A stretch of 64,000 bases of DNA. Source: Herbidospora daliensis (GTDB lineage Bacteria; Actinomycetota; Actinomycetes; Streptosporangiales; Streptosporangiaceae). The stretch's first letter is position 1. The number at the start of each line of letters is the position of its first letter. Made by a program: the position numbers and the translations under genes. The notes under the pieces are model-generated. The model was not told the DNA's origin, searched no databases, and saw nothing but the letters and a program-made list of their open reading frames with translations. Of the stretch, positions 17,962 through 26,682 are shown piece by piece. Location: positions 310,001-374,000 of the forward strand of contig NZ_BBXF01000005.1 of NCBI RefSeq assembly GCF_001570585.1, in the 5' to 3' direction.

Positions 17962-18693
17962 CTACGCCAGCAGTCGTGCCAGCTCGGCGGGGATCACCGC
18001 GCTGGCGATCGGGACGTGGTGCAGGAGGTTCCCGATCTCGATGTCGGCGGCCAGAAGCTCACCGACCTGACGGCCTTCGCTGTCGTACAGCGCGTAGTGC
18101 TTGTTCGTTCGCGACACGTCCCCGATCGGGGGGACCATCGCGACCCGCGACTCCAGACGGACCACCTGGTCGCCCGTGTCGACGGTCGTGCCGAGCTGCT
18201 CTACCTCGAACCGAGGATAGATCATGGTGATACAGTCCTTGATGGGCATCGGTGTCCCATCGTCCGGGGTCGGACTCGGCTTGACCCGCGCCCCTTCCGA
18301 CTTGCCAGGCGTGTTCGACACCTTGACCTGGCCGAAGAGCTCGCTGTGCCCCGTCACCTGAAGCGACAGGAACTGGGCCGTGATCGTGGCGCTGGCCCAG
18401 TTCAGCTCGCCGGCGGCGTGCGGGTCGTGGCGACGGTAGATCGCCATGCCGTGGAGGTCGACGATGTCCTCACCGAGACCGTCGATGCGCACGTGGATGC
18501 GCTCGCGGACGATGAACGTCTCCAGAGCCGACGGCGTCAGCGTGTAAGGGCGGATGGGGTAGAGGTTCCCCGGCCCTCCCCACGCGGAGTCGTGGCCCCG
18601 GACGACCTCCGCCGGAGAGAGGGTCGCGGGGTCGATGTCCGCCGCGACGCCCCTCTCCAGGAGTTGTCTGAGGATTCCCTGTGGTTCGCTCAC
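17962..18693 (-). CDS. Unrecognised protein, 243 aa
   Basis: No family recognised. Beta-rich, soluble, no signal; repeated short strands such as ERIHVRIDGLGEDIVDLHG and SATITAQFLSLQVTGHSELFG suggest a beta-barrel or jelly-roll. GTG 18693 follows AAAGG. Second gene of the operon beginning at 19189; the proteins on either side are also of unknown family. Confidence 0.72.
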   Translation of the reverse strand: MSEPQGILRQLLERGVAADIDPATLSPAEVVRGHDSAWGGPGNLYPIRPYTLTPSALETFIVRERIHVRIDGLGEDIVDLHGMAIYRRHDPHAAGELNWASATITAQFLSLQVTGHSELFGQVKVSNTPGKSEGARVKPSPTPDDGTPMPIKDCITMIYPRFEVEQLGTTVDTGDQVVRLESRVAMVPPIGDVSRTNKHYALYDSEGRQVGELLAADIEIGNLLHHVPIASAVIPAELARLLA

Positions 18694-18745
18694 AGTTCAA
18701 CCTTTCGAGTGAGAGCGATGATGGGTGGCCCCGTGCCGCCCCTCG

Positions 18746-19189
18746 TCAGTTGTCGAGGGACGCCATCAGGGCGTCGAGCGAATCGATGACATGCGCGAAG
18801 TCCACGGTCCGCTCGCGGAGGCGGGACTTGTCGACCGTCTGGTCGCCAAGCTCGACCGCGAGCACCTCGATCAGCCGATCGAGGTTGTTGTAGGCGACGC
18901 TCACCGGGAAGTGGGCCAGCGGCGTCTCGTGCCGGGGGTCGGCGGGCGGGCCGCCGGACTCCAGCAGTCCGGTCGATCCGCTCTGCTCCCGCCAGGCGCG
19001 CTCCACCGTCACGTCGTACTGGTGGAAGGTCCCGTAGTAGTGCGGCTTCCAGAGTTCGCGGAGCTCGTTGGCGCTGATGCGCCGCTCGAGGTAGTCCACC
19101 GCGGCGGGGACGAACACCTCGCGGTACTCCTTGAGCAGAGGACCGACGTCCGGCGAAGTCGTCGGCAGCGGACTGTCAGCGATGGTCAT
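18746..19189 (-). CDS. Unrecognised protein, 147 aa
   Basis: No family recognised. Helical, acidic, soluble: LLKEYREVFVPAAVDYLERR and VAYNNLDRLIEVLAVELGD. ATG 19189 follows GGGAGACGAC; a TTG 12 bp upstream is less likely. First gene of the four-gene UbiB operon, transcribed away from tRNA-Sec, with palindromic site C 52-73 bp upstream. Confidence 0.72.
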   Translation of the reverse strand: MTIADSPLPTTSPDVGPLLKEYREVFVPAAVDYLERRISANELRELWKPHYYGTFHQYDVTVERAWREQSGSTGLLESGGPPADPRHETPLAHFPVSVAYNNLDRLIEVLAVELGDQTVDKSRLRERTVDFAHVIDSLDALMASLDN

Positions 19190-19233
19190 GTCGTCTCCCA
19201 ACCAGGGCTCGGTAGGTCTGAACGTCGATCCTC

Positions 19234-19262
19234 AGTTGATTACTTTAAATTCATATAGTCAA
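19234..19262 (-). promoter_or_regulatory. Promoter with palindrome, site C
   Basis: The best copy of the shared element: ACTTTAAATTCATATAGT at 19242-19259. In gene direction it lies between TTGACT (-35, 19262-19257) and TCAACT (-10, 19239-19234) with 17-bp spacing. A protein bound there would block RNA polymerase. Confidence 0.65.
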
Positions 19263-19353
19263 GCTCCGGATATGTCCGAGCGTTCCAAAGAACAAACCAC
19301 CCTTTGAATAGCCTGTTCAGCGCGCCTACCAGCGGAAACCTTTGAGGACGCGG

Positions 19354-19390
19354 TTGACGGCACGCGCTCCAATATCGTTAGTTACTTCAT
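19354..19390 (+). promoter_or_regulatory. Promoter of tRNA-Sec (and probably selB)
   Basis: TTGACG at 19354-19359 and GTTAGT/TTAGTT at 19377-19383 give -35/-10 elements with ~17-18-bp spacing, placing transcription start close to the first base of the tRNA at 19391. Confidence 0.5.
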
Positions 19391-19483
19391 GGAGGCGTTG
19401 GGTGCCTGGTGGCCCTCCCGGTCTACAAAACCGATGGGGCGGCGTTCGGCGTCGCCGGCGGGTTCGATTCCCGTTCGCCTCCG
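19391..19483 (+). tRNA. selC: tRNA-Sec with anticodon ACA
   Basis: A 93-nt tRNA with the Sec architecture. The acceptor stem GGAGGCG pairs with CGCCTCC, discriminator G, no encoded CCA; the T-arm is GCGGG-TTCGATT-CCCGT; an extra arm of ~7 bp (GGCGGCG/CGTCGCC) follows the anticodon arm; the D-stem is extended. It lies 45 bp before selB. The anticodon arm is CGGT-CTACAAA-ACCG, so positions 34-36 are A-C-A. E. coli selC has CTTCAAA (UCA) in the same place. An ACA anticodon pairs with UGU (Cys), not UGA. The identification as tRNA-Sec is strong; the anticodon is read directly from sequence. Confidence 0.93.
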
Positions 19484-19528
19484 CTTTTCGCACCACCGCG
19501 GGATTCTTCAGGGTGAGGAGTGGCGCGC

Positions 19529-21286
19529 ATGCACGTAGTGGCGACCGCCGGTCACGTCGACCACGGCAAGTCGACCCTCGTCCGCGCTCTCACCGGAATG
19601 GAGCCCGACCGCTGGGCCGAGGAACGCCGGCGGGGCCTGACGATCGACCTGGGGTTCGCCTGGCGCACCATGCCCTCGGGACGCTCGCTCGCCTTCGTCG
19701 ACGTTCCCGGCCACGAGCGGTTCGTGACCAACATGATGGCCGGCATCGGCCCGGTGCCCGCCGTACTCATCGTGGTCGCCGCCGACGAGGGGTGGATGCC
19801 GCAGTCGGCCGAGCACCTGGCCGTGATCGACGCGCTCGGCGTACACCACGGACTGCTGGTGGTGACCCGGTCGGACCGAGGCGACGCCGAACTGGCCATC
19901 GAGGAGGCACGGCTGGAGCTGGCCGACTCCTCCTTGGCCGACGTGCCCGCCGTGGCCGTCAGCAGCATCACCGGCGAAGGTATCGACGACCTGGTGACCG
20001 CTCTCGACTCGCTGGTGGCATCGCTGCCCGCCCCCGACGACGCGGCGCCGGTCCGGTTGTGGATCGACCGCGCGTTCACCATCAAGGGCATGGGCACCGT
20101 CGTCACCGGCACCCTGCCGGCCGGGACCGTGAACGCCGGAGACGAACTCCAGCTCAGCCCGTCAGGACGGATCGTGAAGATCCGCGGCATGGAGTCGCTG
20201 AAGCGGAAGGTCGAGACGGTGACCGGCGTGGCCCGGGTCGCCCTCAACCTCAAAGGCGTCGACCTGGACGAGTGCCGGCGCGGGATGGCCCTGATCACCC
20301 CCGGCCGGTGGAGCGACACCGACACCCTCGACGTGCGGCTGCGGGCCGGGACCTCCGACCTGCTACCGCGCGAGTCGCTGCTGCACGTCGGCTCGGCGTC
20401 GGTGAGCGTCCGGATCCGCCGCCTGGGCGAGACGACCGCGCGGCTCACCCTCGAACATCCGTTGCCGATGCACGTCGGCGACCGGGTGATCCTCCGCGAC
20501 CCGGGCTCGCGCCGGGTGACCGGCTTGACCGTGCTCGATGTTCGGCCGCCGCCTTTCCACGGCCGGGGCGCGGCGGCGCGGGCGGCCGACGAACTGGCCG
20601 AGTGGCCCGACCCGCCGACCGCCCACCACCTGCTGGCCCGCCACCATTATCTGAAGGTGGCCGACTTCGGTCTCATGGGCCTCCCCCCGGTCGGCCGGAC
20701 GGCCGACGGCGACTGGCGGGTGGACCTCGGCTGGCGGGTCAGCCAGTCTCAGCGCCTCAGCGCCCTCACGAAGGACCACGCCCTGGCCAACCCCCTCGCT
20801 CCGACTCTTCCCGTCGAGGTGGCCCGGCAGCTGCTCGGGCTCCCCGACCGGCGGCTCGTGGAGGCGCTGGTCCGGCCGCCGCTGCGGGTCGAGGGAGGGC
20901 GGATCCACCGGCCCGCCGACCGGCCCAAGCTCCCCGAGGCGATCGCCGCCGCCGTGCGTCGTCTGGAGCGGGAGCTGGAGTCGACGCCGTTCCAGGCGCC
21001 GGAGGCGGGCCGGCTCGCCCAGCTCGGGCTCGACTCCCGGGCCGCCATCGCCGCGCACAAGGTCGGGGCCGTCCTGCGGCTGGCCGAAGGCGTCGTCCTC
21101 CCCCTGACGGCCGAGCCGCGAGCGGTGGAGATCCTCGGCGACCTGCCGCAGCCGTTCACCGCGAGCGAGGCCCGCAGCGCCCTGGGCACCAGCCGCCGCG
21201 TGGTGATCCCCTTGCTGGAGTATCTGGACGAGCGGGGCCACACGATGCGGGTCGACAACACGAGCCGGCGGATGCGCCCCAACTGA
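19529..21286 (+). CDS. selB: Selenocysteine-specific elongation factor SelB
   Basis: A 585-aa GTPase: G1 GHVDHGKST at residues ~8-16, G3 DVPGHERFV, then EF-Tu-like domains II/III and a C-terminal winged-helix region (~res 380-585, e.g. SRAAIAAHKVGAVLRLAEGV) that binds SECIS hairpins. Length matches bacterial SelB. ATG 19529 has GAGGAG eight bases upstream; the GTG at 19520 overlaps that ribosome site and is less likely. It delivers Sec-tRNA-Sec to recoded codons. Cotranscribed with selC. Confidence 0.95.
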   Translation: MHVVATAGHVDHGKSTLVRALTGMEPDRWAEERRRGLTIDLGFAWRTMPSGRSLAFVDVPGHERFVTNMMAGIGPVPAVLIVVAADEGWMPQSAEHLAVIDALGVHHGLLVVTRSDRGDAELAIEEARLELADSSLADVPAVAVSSITGEGIDDLVTALDSLVASLPAPDDAAPVRLWIDRAFTIKGMGTVVTGTLPAGTVNAGDELQLSPSGRIVKIRGMESLKRKVETVTGVARVALNLKGVDLDECRRGMALITPGRWSDTDTLDVRLRAGTSDLLPRESLLHVGSASVSVRIRRLGETTARLTLEHPLPMHVGDRVILRDPGSRRVTGLTVLDVRPPPFHGRGAAARAADELAEWPDPPTAHHLLARHHYLKVADFGLMGLPPVGRTADGDWRVDLGWRVSQSQRLSALTKDHALANPLAPTLPVEVARQLLGLPDRRLVEALVRPPLRVEGGRIHRPADRPKLPEAIAAAVRRLERELESTPFQAPEAGRLAQLGLDSRAAIAAHKVGAVLRLAEGVVLPLTAEPRAVEILGDLPQPFTASEARSALGTSRRVVIPLLEYLDERGHTMRVDNTSRRMRPN

Positions 21287-21378
21287 TCGTTTTCTCGGAC
21301 TCGCCGCCTCACACTTTTCCGGCCTGCGTCGTCCTGTTGGTGAGGGCAGCGACCGGCGGCCCGGAACGGAGTGCGGAA

Positions 21379-22113
21379 ATGAAGGTTTTCATCGCTGGTG
21401 GGCGCGGCCGTGTCGGGTCCCGCCTTGCTGACAACCTGGAGGCCAAGGGCATCGAGGTGGTCTCGGGAGGGCTGGAGGACGGGGTCGACGTGATCTCGGG
21501 CAAGGGGCTCGCCGAGGCTCTCGTCGGAGCCGACACCATCGTGAACGTCCTCAACACCCCCCGCTTCGACGCGGAGGGGGCGATCTCGTTCTTCGAGGGA
21601 GCGATCGACAACCTGACCGCGGAGGGCGAGCGGGCAGGTGTGCGTCACCACGTCGTGCTCTCCATCGTCGGCGTCGGGGAAGGGGACGCATCTGAGATCG
21701 GCTACTACCTCGGCAAGGTGGCGCAGGAGAAGGCCGTGCGATCCGCGTCGATCCCCGCCACCATCATTCGGGCCACCCAGTTCCAGAGCTACATTCCGGT
21801 CCTCATCGACCAGCACACCGTGGACGGAAAGGTTCTCGCTCCGAGGTCGTTCATCCAGCCGGTCGAGCTGGAGGAAGTCGTCGAACTGCTCGCCGAGGCC
21901 GTCACGACGCTGGAACCGGGAAGCGCGGTCGAGATCGCCGGCCCCGACCGGTTCTTCCACGACGACCTCTTCCGCGCCACCCTGGCCGATCGCGGAGACG
22001 ATCGTGAGGTGGTGACCGTGGACGGGCAGGAGCCCCTCGACGCCATGGTTCCGCGCGGCGCGTTCCGGACGGGCACCGTGCGGTACCCGATTACGGGGAT
22101 CCCCACCGCCTGA
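21379..22113 (+). CDS. NmrA/SDR-type NAD(P)-binding protein
   Basis: A 244-aa atypical SDR: N-terminal nucleotide motif KVFIAGGRGRVGSRLADNL (GxxGxxG-like), then VLNTPRFDAEGA and HHVVLSIVGVGEG. ATG 21379 follows CGGAG. Located 58 bp upstream of an ECF41-type sigma factor; ECF41 genes are characteristically encoded beside such oxidoreductase/epimerase proteins, so the two are probably one functional pair. Substrate unknown. Confidence 0.85.
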   Translation: MKVFIAGGRGRVGSRLADNLEAKGIEVVSGGLEDGVDVISGKGLAEALVGADTIVNVLNTPRFDAEGAISFFEGAIDNLTAEGERAGVRHHVVLSIVGVGEGDASEIGYYLGKVAQEKAVRSASIPATIIRATQFQSYIPVLIDQHTVDGKVLAPRSFIQPVELEEVVELLAEAVTTLEPGSAVEIAGPDRFFHDDLFRATLADRGDDREVVTVDGQEPLDAMVPRGAFRTGTVRYPITGIPTA

Positions 22114-22171
22114 ATGCGATAGTGGAGAAAGGCGGCAAGGTGCGTGCCGCGCTCCAACGGGAAAGGGCTCC

Positions 22172-23107
22172 ATGCCGGAAGATCTTCCTGCCGAAAAATC
22201 ACCGGCTCTCGATCCGGTCATGGCGGAGCGGCATCGTCTGCTGTCGTTGGCCTTTCGCATGATGGGCACCTTGGCCGACGCCGAGGACGTCGTTCAAGAG
22301 ACATATGTGAGGTGGTACCGCCTTGAGCCCAGGGAACGCGACGAAATCGCCACGCCGGCAGCATGGCTGATTCGAGTCGCGAGCCGCATCTCACTCGACC
22401 TGCTGGGTTCCGCGCGGGCGCGACGGGAGACGTACGTCGGACAGTGGCTGCCGGAGCCGGTTCCCGCCGATCTCTTCGCAGGCACGGCCATCGCGCCGCT
22501 GAACTCCAGTGATCTCGCTGCCGATCCGCTCGATCGTGTCACCCTCGACGATGCCGTCAGCATGGCATTGCTGACGGTCCTCGAAGCCATGACCCCGGCA
22601 GAGCGAGTGACGTTCGTCCTGCATGATGTGTTCGGCGTCCCGTTCGACGAGATCGCCGGCGTCGTAGGTCGTTCGGCAGCGGCGACGAGGCAACTGGCGA
22701 CGTCCGCACGCCGCCACGTCCGACGAGGAAGACGCGCACGGGTTTCTCCCCGCCAGCACGATGAGGTCGTGCGGGCATTCCGCGGCGCGACCGCCAGAGG
22801 GGACATCGAGGACCTGCTCCGCGTGTTGGCTCCAGACGTCGAACTACGAGTAGACGGCGGCGGCTTCGTCAACGCCGCACCCAGGGTCATCCGCGGGTCG
22901 GATCATGTGGCCCGGTGGTTCATGGGAGTGATGCGCAAGCAGCCCGCCCTCCGTCTCGAGCGACGCGACACGGCTGACGGTCTCGGTTACATTCTTCGAA
23001 ATGAGGGGCTTCGATACGGAGTACTTACCTTTGACGTCAGCGATGAAGGCGTCACGAATGTGTGGCTGATGCTGAATCCAATAAAGCTGACGAATTGGTC
23101 ACTCTGA
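22172..23107 (+). CDS. ECF41-type sigma factor (SigJ-like)
   Basis: A 311-aa sigma factor: region 2 RLLSLAFRMMGTLADAEDVV, region 4 FVLHDVFGVPFDEIAGVVGR, then a SnoaL-like C-terminal domain (VRAFRGATARGDIEDLLRVL, GGGFVNAAPRVIRG) that tunes activity in ECF41 proteins in place of an anti-sigma. Paired with the NmrA protein upstream. Confidence 0.9.
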   Translation: MPEDLPAEKSPALDPVMAERHRLLSLAFRMMGTLADAEDVVQETYVRWYRLEPRERDEIATPAAWLIRVASRISLDLLGSARARRETYVGQWLPEPVPADLFAGTAIAPLNSSDLAADPLDRVTLDDAVSMALLTVLEAMTPAERVTFVLHDVFGVPFDEIAGVVGRSAAATRQLATSARRHVRRGRRARVSPRQHDEVVRAFRGATARGDIEDLLRVLAPDVELRVDGGGFVNAAPRVIRGSDHVARWFMGVMRKQPALRLERRDTADGLGYILRNEGLRYGVLTFDVSDEGVTNVWLMLNPIKLTNWSL

Positions 23108-23412
23108 ACCCCTTTGGGATAAGTGGAGTTGAGCGTAATAGAGGGCTTCATGCTCGGCAGGCGGTGTGCGAGCGCTGATAGCTGCGCCATCGGCGAGCCT
23201 TTCCAGGACGGTTTGATCAGTTCGATCGCGCGCGAGCACATATCGACCCCGAAGGCGACACACTGACGCCCAGCCCCGCCGCGATAGCTTTCATCACGGT
23301 TTACTCGGTGGGGTAGGTCGGCCGGACTTCCGGGACCAGGCGCACCGCACGTTCACGAAGCTCGGGAAGGTAGGGGGACGGGCGCGTTCGAATCTCCAAC
23401 CAACCCGTTCGG
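23108..23412. other. Intergenic, no gene seen
   Basis: About 305 bp between the convergent sigma factor and selA genes. It has lower GC at its left end and no supported coding frame, RNA gene or strong hairpin. A T-loop-like GTTCGAATC near 23383 does not belong to a foldable tRNA. Confidence 0.5.
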
Positions 23413-24810
23413 TTACGGCAGCGCCGCCAGTAGCGCCTTCTCCAGAACGTCGTCCTCCTCGGGCGCCACCGTACGCAGGTCGACCAGCACCCGTCCCCGT
23501 TCGGCCCGCACGATCACCGGCGTCTCTCCGGCGCGCAGCGCCCCCATGACGGCCGTCTCGCCCGACGGCCCGCAGCTGAGCTCGACCAGCACCGACGGAA
23601 GCCGCTCGACGGGCAGGCTGCCGCCGCCCACCATGCCCGCGCCGTCCCGGACCCGGGCCCGCCGCCCGATCGAGCGCGCCAGCCGGTCGGCCCGGCGGGT
23701 GAGCTCCTCGATCGGCGCGTCGAGCATGCGCCAGACCGGCAGCTCGCCTCGGCGTCCGCCCAGATGGGACAACAACGTGGCTTCCAGAGCGGCCAGGGTG
23801 AGCTTGTCGATGCGCACGGCACGGGCGATCGGATGCCGGGACAGCCGCTGCACCATCGTTTCGTCGCCGACGACGATTCCGGCCTGGGGGCCGCCGAACA
23901 GCTTGTCGCCGGAGAAGACCGTCAGGTCGGCCCCGGCCGCCATGCTCTCCCGCAGCGTCGGCTCGTCGCCCAAATCGCCGGTGAGCAGGCCCGATCCCAA
24001 ATCGTGCAGGAGCGGGAGGCCCGACTCGTGAGCGGCGGCGACCAGGGCGGGCAGCGGCGGCGCGGCCGTGAAGCCTTCGATGCGGTAGTTCGACGGGTGC
24101 ACCACGAGGATCATCGCGGTGCGGTCGGTGATGGCGTCGACGTAGTCGGCCAGGTGGGTGCGGTTGGTCGAGCCGACCTCGACGAGCCGCGCTCCGGCGG
24201 CCTCCATGATGGACGGGATGCGGAACTCGCCGCCGATCTCCACCAGTTCGCCGCGCGAGACGATGACCTCCCGGTCGCGGGCGAAGGCGCCGAGCGCCAG
24301 GAAGAGCGCCGCGGCGGCGTTGTTGACCGCCAGGGCGCCGGGTGCGCCGCTCAGCTCGCGCAGCAGGGTGTTCACGGTTGCGCCGCGTTTGCCTCGGCCG
24401 CCGGTGGCCAGGTCGAACTCGACCGTGGAGTAGCCGGCGGCGGCGTTGACGGCGGCCCGGGCCGCCTCCGACAAGGGGGCCCGGCCGAGGTTGGTGTGCA
24501 GCACGACGCCGGTGGCGTTGATGACGGCCCTGACCCGGCCCGCGTCCAGCGTGGCCAGCGCGTCGGCCACCTTGCCGGCGATCTCGTCGGGGGACGGCAC
24601 GGTCCCGCCTCCGCCCACCGCACAGCGGGCCTCGTCGATCACCAGGCGGACCTTCTCGGTCACCAGCGGGCGGCCCCATGTGGCTGCCAGCTCGCCCATC
24701 AGCGGGAGCGAGAGGACGGCGTCAATCTTCGGCAGCGCGCGGCGGGGATCGGCGGGAGGAGTAGCGCGTGGCACTTCAACAGGTGCGGCCGGGCCGGAAT
24801 CCATGATCAT
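23413..24810 (-). CDS. selA: L-seryl-tRNA(Sec) selenium transferase SelA
   Basis: A 465-aa PLP enzyme converting Ser-tRNA-Sec to Sec-tRNA-Sec with selenophosphate. SelA features are present: N-terminal VINATGVVLHTNLGRAPLS, PLP lysine K303 in SGDKLFGGPQAG, and the GSTNRTHLADY region. ATG 24810 follows GAGGGG and starts 9 bp after the selD stop, so selD-selA are one operon. Confidence 0.96.
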   Translation of the reverse strand: MIMDSGPAAPVEVPRATPPADPRRALPKIDAVLSLPLMGELAATWGRPLVTEKVRLVIDEARCAVGGGGTVPSPDEIAGKVADALATLDAGRVRAVINATGVVLHTNLGRAPLSEAARAAVNAAAGYSTVEFDLATGGRGKRGATVNTLLRELSGAPGALAVNNAAAALFLALGAFARDREVIVSRGELVEIGGEFRIPSIMEAAGARLVEVGSTNRTHLADYVDAITDRTAMILVVHPSNYRIEGFTAAPPLPALVAAAHESGLPLLHDLGSGLLTGDLGDEPTLRESMAAGADLTVFSGDKLFGGPQAGIVVGDETMVQRLSRHPIARAVRIDKLTLAALEATLLSHLGGRRGELPVWRMLDAPIEELTRRADRLARSIGRRARVRDGAGMVGGGSLPVERLPSVLVELSCGPSGETAVMGALRAGETPVIVRAERGRVLVDLRTVAPEEDDVLEKALLAALP

Positions 24811-24819
24811 CGTGACCCC

Positions 24820-25881
24820 TCAAGCGCCTGCATGGACGGAGATGTGACCGGGCCGTCCCGCGACCGCCTGGCCGATGACGGCCGTGGACCGGTCGTGTTC
24901 ACGCAGGCGGTCGACCAGCCCGGCCGCCGACGGCGGCACAGCGAGCAGCAGGCCGCCTGAGGTCTGCGCGTCGTGCAGCAGGATCGCGACCTCCTCGTCG
25001 ACCGACACCGCGACGTCCACCCAGTCGGCCAGGAAACTCATGTTCGCCTTGGTCCCGCCGGGCACGAAACCCTTGGCCGCCAGCTCACGCGCGTCGGGCA
25101 GCAGCGGCACGCGGTCGGCGTCGACCGTCGCGGCCAGGCCGCTGGCGCTGAGCATGCGCCGCAGGTGCCCGAGCAGCCCGAACCCGGTCACGTCGGTCGC
25201 GGCCCGCACTCTGGCGGCCACCGCGGCGCGGGCGGCGTTCGCGTTGAGCGTCGTCATCGAGGCGACGGCCTCGGCGAGGGTGGCGGGGTCGGCGGCGTCC
25301 TGTTTGAGGGCGGTGACGATGACGCCGGTGCCCAATGGTTTGGTCAGCACGAGCAGGTCGCCGGGGCGCACCTGGTCGATCGTCATCAGGTGGTCGGGGT
25401 CGGCCAGGCCGATGACGGCCATGCCGTATTTCGGGACGGGGTCGGCGATGGTGTGGCCGCCGACCACGGCGCAGCCGCCCTCGGCGGCCTTGGTGGCGGC
25501 GCCGCGCATGACGTCGGCCAGCAGGTCGAGCGGCAGGCCGTCGCCCGGCCAGGCGGCCAGGTTGAGCGCGGCGACGGGGCGGCCGCCCATGGCGTACACG
25601 TCGGACAGGGCGTTGGCCGCGGCGACGCGGCCCCAGTCGTAGGGGTCGTCGAGGACGGGGGTGAAGAAGTCGGTGGTCAAGATGAGTGCCTGGCCGTCGC
25701 CCAGGCGCAGCACCGCTGCGTCGTCGCCCTCGGGCAGGCCCACCAGCAGGTCGTCGGCGGCTTGGGCGCCGAACCCGTTGAGGCTGGTCATGAGCGTTTC
25801 GAGTGACGCCTGCGGCAGTTTGCAGGCGCATCCGGCGCCGGGTGACAACGTGGTCAGTCGGACGGTGGTGTTTTCCCTCAT
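24820..25881 (-). CDS. selD: Selenide, water dikinase (selenophosphate synthetase) SelD
   Basis: A 353-aa enzyme making selenophosphate from selenide and ATP. The catalytic N-terminal loop is GAGCACKLP with Cys18 (TGC) where some SelD proteins have Sec, followed by LVGLPEGDDAAVLRLGDGQA and TTDFFTPVLDDP. Lies between an AhpD-like gene (85 bp upstream) and selA. All Cys codons are TGC, so it is not itself a UGU target. Confidence 0.96.
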   Translation of the reverse strand: MRENTTVRLTTLSPGAGCACKLPQASLETLMTSLNGFGAQAADDLLVGLPEGDDAAVLRLGDGQALILTTDFFTPVLDDPYDWGRVAAANALSDVYAMGGRPVAALNLAAWPGDGLPLDLLADVMRGAATKAAEGGCAVVGGHTIADPVPKYGMAVIGLADPDHLMTIDQVRPGDLLVLTKPLGTGVIVTALKQDAADPATLAEAVASMTTLNANAARAAVAARVRAATDVTGFGLLGHLRRMLSASGLAATVDADRVPLLPDARELAAKGFVPGGTKANMSFLADWVDVAVSVDEEVAILLHDAQTSGGLLLAVPPSAAGLVDRLREHDRSTAVIGQAVAGRPGHISVHAGA

Positions 25882-25965
25882 GGGGCCCTTCCCGGACGTG
25901 CGTCGGCGGAGCGGGGCGGCCGGTCCCGGCGGCTGGGCGCCGCCGGGACCACCGCCTGGTGGCCG

Positions 25966-26517
25966 TCAGTGGCCGGTGGCGCACATCCGGTAGCCGTCGT
26001 TGATGATCATCTGGGCCATGCCGGCGTAGGCTCGCGGGTCATCCGGGACGATGGCCGCCAGCCCGTCGCAGTAGCGGTTGAACATGCAGAACGCCGCCGA
26101 GATGAGCACCGAGTCGTGGATCTCGGTGTCGGTGGCGCCGGCCTGCCGGGCCGCGTCGACCAGCTCGGCGGTGACGGCGTGGCCGCCTTCGACGGTCGCG
26201 CCGGCGATCTTGATCAGGGCGCGGAGCTTGGGCGAGATCGGGGCGCTGTCGACGTCGTCGAGGACCTTGTCGACCAGGGCCCGGCCGCCGTCGATCTGGG
26301 CGGCGCTGACCTCCGAGTGGGTGGAGCTGCAGAACTTGCAGTGGTTGAGCACCGACACGTAGGTCGCGATGAGCTCGCGGTCCCCACGCCCCAGCGAGTG
26401 GGGGCTGCGCAGCAGCGTCTCGGCGAGCTCACCGAGGGGGCGCCCCGTCTCCGGACGGTACTGGAACAGACCGGGCGTGCCGGGGGCAAGCTCGGGGGAC
26501 ATGGCGATGTGCGGCAT
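25966..26517 (-). CDS. AhpD-like alkylhydroperoxidase (CxxC)
   Basis: A 183-aa CMD/AhpD protein with the full redox motif NHCKFCSSTHSEV (Cys60, Cys63, His), so peroxide or thiol oxidoreductase activity is plausible. ATG 26517 follows GAGGAGAG. It heads an operon with selD and selA, transcribed from a promoter covered by palindromic site D. AhpD-like families include natural selenoproteins, but both Cys here are TGC with no obvious SECIS. Its presence with selDA suggests redox control or a Sec-linked redox task. Confidence 0.88.
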   Translation of the reverse strand: MPHIAMSPELAPGTPGLFQYRPETGRPLGELAETLLRSPHSLGRGDRELIATYVSVLNHCKFCSSTHSEVSAAQIDGGRALVDKVLDDVDSAPISPKLRALIKIAGATVEGGHAVTAELVDAARQAGATDTEIHDSVLISAAFCMFNRYCDGLAAIVPDDPRAYAGMAQMIINDGYRMCATGH

Positions 26518-26593
26518 TGATCTCTCCTCTGGAAATGGCGAGTACGCCCGCGGAGCCGCCGGACGAGCGTCAGGTTTCGACCCGACTCTTCCC

Positions 26594-26622
26594 AGTAGAG
26601 GACTTTAAGTTTATATAGTCAA
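26594..26622 (-). promoter_or_regulatory. Promoter with palindrome, site D
   Basis: ACTTTAAGTTTATATAGT (26602-26619) lies between TTGACT (-35) and TCTACT (-10) at 17-bp spacing in the direction of the AhpD-selD-selA operon. Same layout as sites C and F. Confidence 0.65.
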
Positions 26623-26682
26623 TATGAGCCGCTTGATCCTTGAGATCGGATTCTGTCGATGACCGCTACATGGATGTCAAGC

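Noticed and set aside
23330-23400. tRNA-like segment with GTTCGAATC
   Set aside because: The flanks of the T-loop do not pair and no acceptor or anticodon stem can be drawn.
23294-24679. Long Arg/Gly-rich reading frame overlapping selA
   Set aside because: It is an alternative frame of selA with the composition typical of GC-rich antisense/offset frames; selA itself has all family motifs.
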